From: CAUZFZ01 sp964431285
GTDB lineage: Bacteria > Planctomycetota > Planctomycetia > Planctomycetales > Planctomycetaceae
DNA: 12,814 nucleotides
Assembly: GCA_964431285.1 (NCBI GenBank)
Contig: CAYSJO010000225.1
Span: 1 to 12,814 of the forward strand
Reading direction: 5' to 3'
Position numbers and translations under genes: made by a program. The first letter of the stretch is position 1; each line of letters opens with the position of its first letter. Below the pieces are notes generated by a model that saw only the letters and a program-made list of their open reading frames with translations, was not told the origin of the DNA and searched no databases. This document shows positions 8,353-12,814 of this stretch, one piece after another.

Positions 8353-9351
8353 ATGACGGATGCCGAAGCGGACCTCGCGCTGGTTGAACAGGCTCACCAG
8401 ACTCGTGATCGCATTATGGAACAGCTACGAAAGGTCATTATTGGTCAGGATCAGCTGATTGAAGAGGTACTCACGACGCTGTTTGCCGGTGGCCATGCTC
8501 TTATCGTCGGAGTGCCAGGGCTGGCCAAGACTCTGCTTGTGTCGACACTGGCCAAAGCGCTGACGATGGGCTTCAAGCGAATCCAGTTCACGCCCGACAT
8601 GATGCCGTCGGACATCACCGGGACCGAGGTGCTGGAGGAAGACCAGTCCACCGGTCAAAAAGCCTTTAAATTTGTAGAAGGCCCGGTGTTTACCAACCTT
8701 CTTCTGGCTGACGAAATAAATAGGACTCCGCCAAAAACTCAGGCGGCCCTGCTCGAAGCCATGCAGGAAAAGCACGTGACCGTCGGGCGCGAGACGATGG
8801 CGTTGGAAGAGCCGTTCATGGTCATGGCGACACAGAACCCGATCGAGCAGGAGGGAACGTATCCACTTCCTGAAGCTCAGCTTGACCGGTTCATGTTCAT
8901 GATCAACGTGGACTACCCCAGTCGTGACGAGTTGAAGGAGATCGTCAAGACGACGACATCGGGATCGTTCGGAACTCCTGAGTCAGTGGTCACAGCCGAT
9001 GAAGTGATGAAGCTGCGCGATGTGGTGCTGATGATTCCCATTTCCGATCACGTTCTGGACTACGTTGTACGGCTTGTCACTGCGACGCATCCGACTGACG
9101 ACTCCAGCCCCGAGGTCAGTCGCAAGTACCTGAGTTGGGGAGCCGGACCACGTGCGGGCCAGTATCTCTCACTGGGCGCCAAGGCACGTGCCGTCCTGCG
9201 CGGAAACCTGCAGGCAACCGTCGACGACATCAAGGCCGTGGCTCACCCCGTGCTCAGGCACCGCATTGTGACCAACTTCACGGCTCAGGCCGACGGCGTT
9301 GAAACGGATGCTGTAATTAGTCAGTTGCTCGAGCTTGTCTCAGAAAGTTGA
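8353..9351 (+). CDS. MoxR-family AAA+ ATPase
   Basis: A 332-residue cytoplasmic AAA+ ATPase of usual MoxR length. Visible motifs: Walker A GVPGLAKT (residues 53-60), Walker B LLLADE (116-121) followed by the MoxR-typical INRTPPKTQAALLEAMQE, sensor-1 region ATQNP (N162), and EGTYPLPEAQLDRF with the presumed arginine finger R179. The C-terminal lid contains the MoxR-type stretch SWGAGPRAGQ. MoxR proteins form ring oligomers that use ATP to remodel client proteins together with a DUF58/vWA partner; the client here is unknown. The DUF58 gene starts 4 nt after the stop, so the two are almost certainly co-translated. Start ATG 8353 is supported by the GGAGA site. All key residues are intact and there is no sign of decay. 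Family assignment is very firm, the specific subfamily is not determined. Confidence 0.97.
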   Translation: MTDAEADLALVEQAHQTRDRIMEQLRKVIIGQDQLIEEVLTTLFAGGHALIVGVPGLAKTLLVSTLAKALTMGFKRIQFTPDMMPSDITGTEVLEEDQSTGQKAFKFVEGPVFTNLLLADEINRTPPKTQAALLEAMQEKHVTVGRETMALEEPFMVMATQNPIEQEGTYPLPEAQLDRFMFMINVDYPSRDELKEIVKTTTSGSFGTPESVVTADEVMKLRDVVLMIPISDHVLDYVVRLVTATHPTDDSSPEVSRKYLSWGAGPRAGQYLSLGAKARAVLRGNLQATVDDIKAVAHPVLRHRIVTNFTAQADGVETDAVISQLLELVSES

Positions 9352-9355
9352 CCGC

Positions 9356-10261
9356 ATGAACGGCGGCACTCGATTCCTGGACGCGAACATCCTGCGTTCG
9401 ATCGTCAGCATCGAACTGCGAGCGCGGATGCTGGTGGAAGGCATGTATGCCTCACGCCACCGTTGCCCGTATTACGGATACAGCGTCGAGTTCGTCGACC
9501 ACCGTGAGTACGTGCCTGGCGACGAACCACGCTCAATTGACTGGAAGACTCTCGCGCGGACGGAGAAGTACTTCGTCAAGCGGTACGAGATGGAATCGAA
9601 CATGAACGTTGTGTGTCTGGTCGACGCCAGCGGTTCGATGGGCTACCGGTCACGCGACACCAGCCAGCTGACGAAACTGGAGTATGCGTCATATCTGACA
9701 GCCTCGCTGCTGTACCTGGTCCGACGTCAGCAGGATGCCGCGGGCATGGTGTCGTTCGACACCGGCATTCGCGACTTCTATCCGCCTCGCCAGGGACTGC
9801 GTCATCTGTACTCCATTCTGACTCGCCTTGAGTCTCTAGAGGCACAGCGGAGAACCGAACTCGGCGAACTGTTAAGGACGATTTCCCTGCGGCTCAAGCG
9901 TCGCGGCATCATCGTGCTGATCAGCGATTGTTACGACGACACCGAAGCTGTGATTGATGGCGTGCGGCATCTGGCGGTACGCGGTCACGATGTGATTTTG
10001 TTTCATCTCATGGACCACGACGAAGTGACGTTTCCGTTTAAGTCGCTGTCGAATTTTCGGGACCTGGAGACTGGTGAAAAACTGATTGGTGATCCTTTGA
10101 GACAGCGGCGGCGCTACCTCGACCGATTTGAATCATTCCGCAGCCAGGTGCGGGATGGTTGCGCCGCGTGCGGCGCGGACTACCGGTTTATCGATACTTC
10201 AGAACCACTGGAACTCGTGCTGCGGGACTATCTGCTGTACCGCCGCCAGAGGGGACGGTGA
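9356..10261 (+). CDS. DUF58 domain protein with vWA-type metal site (MoxR partner)
   Basis: A 301-residue protein without membrane segments. The DUF58 signature is complete: GYSVEFVDHREYVPGDEPRS (41-60) followed by IDWKTLARTEKYFVKRYEME. A vWA fold follows, with the metal-ion-dependent adhesion site DASGS (D90, S92, S94) and the second aspartate in IVLISDCYDD. ATG 9356, 4 nt after the moxR stop, fits the usual start of this family; the TTG at 9335 would overlap moxR and is not preferred. The Shine-Dalgarno is weak (agaaag), which fits translational coupling to moxR. In bacteria, DUF58 proteins are encoded next to MoxR ATPases and are thought to link the ATPase to its client through the metal site. 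The protein is probably cytoplasmic or peripheral to the membrane. Unlike longer DUF58 proteins, it lacks an N-terminal membrane hairpin, as is common in this shorter type. Confidence 0.95.
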   Translation: MNGGTRFLDANILRSIVSIELRARMLVEGMYASRHRCPYYGYSVEFVDHREYVPGDEPRSIDWKTLARTEKYFVKRYEMESNMNVVCLVDASGSMGYRSRDTSQLTKLEYASYLTASLLYLVRRQQDAAGMVSFDTGIRDFYPPRQGLRHLYSILTRLESLEAQRRTELGELLRTISLRLKRRGIIVLISDCYDDTEAVIDGVRHLAVRGHDVILFHLMDHDEVTFPFKSLSNFRDLETGEKLIGDPLRQRRRYLDRFESFRSQVRDGCAACGADYRFIDTSEPLELVLRDYLLYRRQRGR

Positions 10262-10265
10262 CATC

Positions 10266-10321
10266 TCTTCGCGACCTTTGCGGTCTTCTGTTCAAACAGA
10301 ACATCGCAAAGACCGCAAAGG
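10266..10321. repeat. Long palindromic repeat, copy 2 (between DUF58 gene and batA-like gene)
   Basis: Starts 4 nt after the DUF58 stop codon. Around a short centre (ca at 10293-10294) the first 7 bp pair perfectly (ttctgtt with aacagaa), then pairing continues outward to 10266/10321 with four mismatches and two G-T wobbles. A second register also exists: cctttgcggtctt (10275-10287) pairs perfectly over 13 bp with aagaccgcaaagg (10309-10321). This is possible because the arm itself repeats a roughly 10-nt unit (cttcgcgac, ctttgcggtc). The left arm at 10267-10292 matches 22 of 26 positions of 8253-8278 in copy 1. Five T's occur only 15 nt beyond the stem, too far for a standard terminator. Confidence 0.85.
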
Positions 10322-10332
10322 GTTCATTCGTA

Positions 10333-10359
10333 ATGTTTTTGAGTGCGGCTTCTGAATGA
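10333..10359 (+). promoter_or_regulatory. Possible 8-codon leader frame overlapping the batA-like start
   Basis: ATG 10333 opens the short frame MFLSAASE, whose TGA overlaps the ATG of the next gene as ATGA. The sequence aaaggg (10317-10322), 10 nt upstream and inside the right arm of the palindrome, could serve as its ribosome site. The batA-like start itself has no clear Shine-Dalgarno. This suggests a coupled leader peptide, but the frame is short enough to arise by chance. Confidence 0.3.
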
Positions 10360-12674
10360 CATTTCTCTATCCATTCATGCTCGCTGGCCTGGCCGGGCTG
10401 TCGGTGCCGTTTATTCTGCACCTGATTGCGCGGCATCGGTTTCCGATTCAGGACTTTCCCTGCGTGCAGTTTCTGCGCGGTGAAGAACGTCACAACGTAC
10501 TGGCCATGCGGCTTGTTGATCCGCTGCAGTTGCTGTTGCGCCTGATGGTCGTCGCGCTGCTCGTTCTCGCTATGGCTCGTGTATTTGATCAGCCACAGGA
10601 TGCCGGAACGGCTCCACACAATCTGGTGGTTGTGCTCGACTGCTCGGCCAGTATGCGCATGCTTGTTCCGGAGGACCTGGAAGCTGCTGATTCCAGCGAT
10701 GCTGATGACACGCCAAAGATCGAGGTCTTCGAACAGGCTCGTGCAGCGGCCCGTACGATGCTTGAGCGGATTGAAACACCAAGTCAGTGCGCTCTGGTAA
10801 TTGCCGGCAAGACCTCTGATGTGCAGGCTTCATTGCAGCCATCTCCGGAAGAGGCTCTGGCCTCGCTCGACGCGGTCGAACCGAGTGATGGTGTGGGTAG
10901 TGGACTGGTAGACGCACTGGCTACCGCATGCCGGCTGGTAGAAAACCGTCGCGAAGTTGTATCCAGAGTTGTTGTTCTGACTGACATGCGATCGAGCGCC
11001 CTGGCGGCGCGCAGTGAGCAGGACCTGGCCACGATTACTCGCGTTCAGGAGCGACTGGGCGAACAACTGGAACTGACGTTCGTTGACTTCTCCCAGGAAG
11101 ACACAGGCAACCTGGCAATCGAACGGGCCGAAATCCGCGGTGGAGCACCCAAGGTTGGCGACGACGCTCACGTGGTGGCCACAGTGTCGAATCGAGGCAG
11201 CGCGGCCAGGGAATCGGAGATCGCTCTGACGCTCGGCTCCCGCAGGCAGCCTGGCGGGCGACAATTGTCACTGGAGCCCGGTGAGCGGGCAGTCGTTGAT
11301 CTGACAGTCCGGATGAACCGCGCGGTTCGAAGTTTTGTGAACGCGTCGCTTGAGGAAGACGATTTCCCGGTGGATGACGTGTTCTCCGTTCCCCTCAATG
11401 TGGTCGACGCACGCCGAATTCTTGTTGTCCGAGGGGACACATTCGAATCGAGTAGCGATCTTGATCGAATCGGAAGTCTGACGGGTGGCTCGGCACCTCA
11501 GGCGTTTCTGGACGAGGAGCAGATCGATGGTGCTCAGATTCTGCGCTATGTACTGAATCCGGGTCGCGAACTCGGTCTCGCGTATGGCACTGGAATCAAT
11601 GTCACTTCGATCACGGCAAACGCCATCGCCGGACAGCCGCTGAGTAAATACGAACTGGTCATCCTCTACGATGTAAGCCGGTTGTCAGAGCCCGTGCTGG
11701 CTGACCTGGATCGATACGTCCGTGATGGTCGCGCCGTTCTCATCGTTGCTTCACCAGGTACCAATGCCGTTTCGTTCAACGACACGATCAGCGCAGCTAG
11801 GCGGGATCGCACGGCGATTTCTCCGGCTGAGCTTGGCAACACGCGCGAACTTTTGCCGCCGGTATCAATCGATCTGACTCAGTTGAATCACTCGCTGCTG
11901 GAAGCTTTTCGTGATCGATTGCAGGGTGATCTGTCGATCGTGGGTTTTTCGAAGCTCCGCGCCGTGCGGTCGCTCACTGATGGAGCAACTCCCATCATGC
12001 AAACTGATGCCGGCGATCCACTCGTCGTCGAACGGAAGATCGGGCGCGGTCGCGTCGCATTGCTGACGTTCGGGTTTGAACTCGAAGGCAGCAATTTTGC
12101 TTTGACACGGGCTTTCCCGCCGTTCGTCTGGCGACTGGTCGATTATCTGACGCAGCGTTTGCAGGCGCGGCCGCCCGATATTGTGCCGGCACTGACAACG
12201 TCCGTGCTGGATGTGTCGGAACCCGAGTTCGCGTTCACAACGGAACTGGAACTGTCCGAACGGACGGCGTTGCCAGGTGCCGACGAAGAATCGGCCGAAG
12301 TAGAAACTCACACGCTGGCGGTCAGTGAGGATCGTAAGGTCGTTCTGCCACCACTTGCGGCCGGGCAGTACGTGTTACGGAAGACTCAGCAGGAAGGCAT
12401 CGCGTCCGTCGCCGCGTATCAGCGGATTGTCTACTGCTATCCCGACTTGCGTGAGAGCGACATGCGCAGTGTGTCCGCAGGTGAAGTCCATGAAGTGATC
12501 GGGCCGGACGTGCGAGTTCAGACGGCGAAAGAAGCGTCCATTATTCCGCCGATCGGTCGTGAATGGTGGCACTGGATTGTGGCGGCTCTGATGGGCGCCT
12601 ACTTCGCGGAAGCGATCTTCGGCTGGATTCTGAATCAACGACGTGAAAAGAAACGAGAGCTGGAGGGACTGTGA
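10356..12674 (+). CDS. BatA-like membrane protein with vWA domain
   Basis: A 772-residue membrane protein. The N-terminus is the BatA type: a helix at about 3-24, then HRFPIQDFPCVQFLRGEER, then a second helix at about 57-76. A vWA domain (about 90-245) follows, with metal-site motif DCSAS (D95, S97, S99), S182 in GVGSGL in place of the usual threonine, and D210 in VVLTDM. Next come a CARDB-like beta domain (about 250-345), a Rossmann or glutamine-amidotransferase-like region (about 352-475, including YELVILYDVSRLSEPVLADL) without a visible catalytic Cys-His pair, and the segment IGRGRVALLTFGFE (about 561). A last transmembrane helix (about 739-759) ends in a basic cytoplasmic tail. It would place most of its mass between the second and last helices, probably outside the cytoplasm. 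BatA-like proteins are membrane partners of MoxR/DUF58 pairs. The next gene overlaps it by 4 bp. Start ATG 10356 fits the family N-terminus. Confidence 0.92.
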   Translation: MTFLYPFMLAGLAGLSVPFILHLIARHRFPIQDFPCVQFLRGEERHNVLAMRLVDPLQLLLRLMVVALLVLAMARVFDQPQDAGTAPHNLVVVLDCSASMRMLVPEDLEAADSSDADDTPKIEVFEQARAAARTMLERIETPSQCALVIAGKTSDVQASLQPSPEEALASLDAVEPSDGVGSGLVDALATACRLVENRREVVSRVVVLTDMRSSALAARSEQDLATITRVQERLGEQLELTFVDFSQEDTGNLAIERAEIRGGAPKVGDDAHVVATVSNRGSAARESEIALTLGSRRQPGGRQLSLEPGERAVVDLTVRMNRAVRSFVNASLEEDDFPVDDVFSVPLNVVDARRILVVRGDTFESSSDLDRIGSLTGGSAPQAFLDEEQIDGAQILRYVLNPGRELGLAYGTGINVTSITANAIAGQPLSKYELVILYDVSRLSEPVLADLDRYVRDGRAVLIVASPGTNAVSFNDTISAARRDRTAISPAELGNTRELLPPVSIDLTQLNHSLLEAFRDRLQGDLSIVGFSKLRAVRSLTDGATPIMQTDAGDPLVVERKIGRGRVALLTFGFELEGSNFALTRAFPPFVWRLVDYLTQRLQARPPDIVPALTTSVLDVSEPEFAFTTELELSERTALPGADEESAEVETHTLAVSEDRKVVLPPLAAGQYVLRKTQQEGIASVAAYQRIVYCYPDLRESDMRSVSAGEVHEVIGPDVRVQTAKEASIIPPIGREWWHWIVAALMGAYFAEAIFGWILNQRREKKRELEGL
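12662..12667 (+). promoter_or_regulatory. Ribosome binding site for the last, partial gene
   Basis: GGAGGG lies 3 nt before GTG 12671, within the final codons of the batA-like gene. The spacing is slightly short, but it is the strongest purine run nearby and supports the GTG start that overlaps the upstream TGA as GTGA. Confidence 0.55.
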
Positions 12675-12814
12675 GTCTCGTCTACTGGTTACTTGGTCTG
12701 GACGATGCCGGCAGTGTGTCGGCCGTGCCGGAATGGTCATGGCAGGTGGGATCGCCGCTTGAAACGGCGGTCCTGGTTGTCGTTGGGCTGCTTGCGCTGG
12801 TCGCCACACTGATT
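12671..12814 (+). CDS. Membrane protein following batA (start only, runs off the window)
   Basis: Forty-eight codons are visible from GTG 12671, open to the window end. The frame is supported by the 4-bp GTGA overlap and the GGAGGG site. It begins VSLVYWLLGLDDAGS, then WSWQVGSPLE, then a strongly hydrophobic helix TAVLVVVGLLALVATLI. In planctomycete gene rows of this kind, the gene after batA is often another large membrane protein with a vWA or glutamine-amidotransferase-like part and a similar tryptophan-rich start. This one probably belongs there, but too little is visible to assign a family. Confidence 0.75.
   Translation, partial: MSLVYWLLGLDDAGSVSAVPEWSWQVGSPLETAVLVVVGLLALVATLI

Noticed and set aside
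8253..10321. The two palindromes as terminal inverted repeats of a transposon carrying moxR and DUF58
   Set aside because: Each copy is a complete palindrome in its own right, no transposase lies between them, and the enclosed genes are the expected core of a vertically conserved gene row.
10188..10619. Minus-strand frame of 143 codons across the second palindrome
   Set aside because: It runs antisense to the DUF58 end and the batA start, has low-complexity Gln/His-rich content, and has no supporting ribosome site. It is explained by the opposite strand.

Overview
The window looks like a chromosomal stretch of a planctomycete. The DNA is moderately GC-rich, every gene lies on the + strand, and two hallmarks of that phylum sit side by side: very large secreted multidomain proteins with carbohydrate-binding-module-like ends, and a MoxR / DUF58 / BatA-type von Willebrand factor A (vWA) gene row. 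The phylum is an inference from gene content and order, not from a marker gene.

Region 1 (1-5756) encodes two exported proteins of unknown function. The first is a giant protein whose 5' end lies before the window. It combines discoidin-like segments, a FlgD-like Ig fold, beta-propeller-like stretches, an EF-hand-like loop and a C-terminal CBM9-like domain. The second, much smaller, is essentially a secreted stand-alone CBM9-like domain. Region 2 (5759-8241) follows 2 nt later: a membrane-anchored or secreted HEAT-repeat protein, overlapping by 4 bp (ATGA) with a small secreted protein that carries one perfect EF-hand loop.

Region 3 (8353-12814) is the conserved module: a MoxR AAA+ ATPase, a DUF58 protein with a vWA metal site, a BatA-like membrane vWA protein, and the start of a further membrane protein that runs off the window and overlaps BatA by 4 bp (GTGA). 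In well-studied relatives, MoxR ATPases act with DUF58/vWA partners in chaperone-like maturation or metal/cofactor insertion at the membrane. The substrate here is unknown. The upstream HEAT-repeat and EF-hand proteins may be periplasmic partners, but this rests on position only.

From 5756 onward the genes are almost touching (gap 2, overlap 4, gap 4, overlap 4). The only two larger gaps, before moxR and before batA, are each largely filled by a long imperfect palindrome. The two palindromes share a 26-nt arm (22 of 26 positions identical), so they are copies of one dispersed repeat family. They are the most unusual non-coding feature here. The second may also affect translation of batA through an 8-codon leader frame ending in an ATGA overlap. 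No RNA genes, CRISPR array, insertion sequence or convincing intrinsic terminator was seen.
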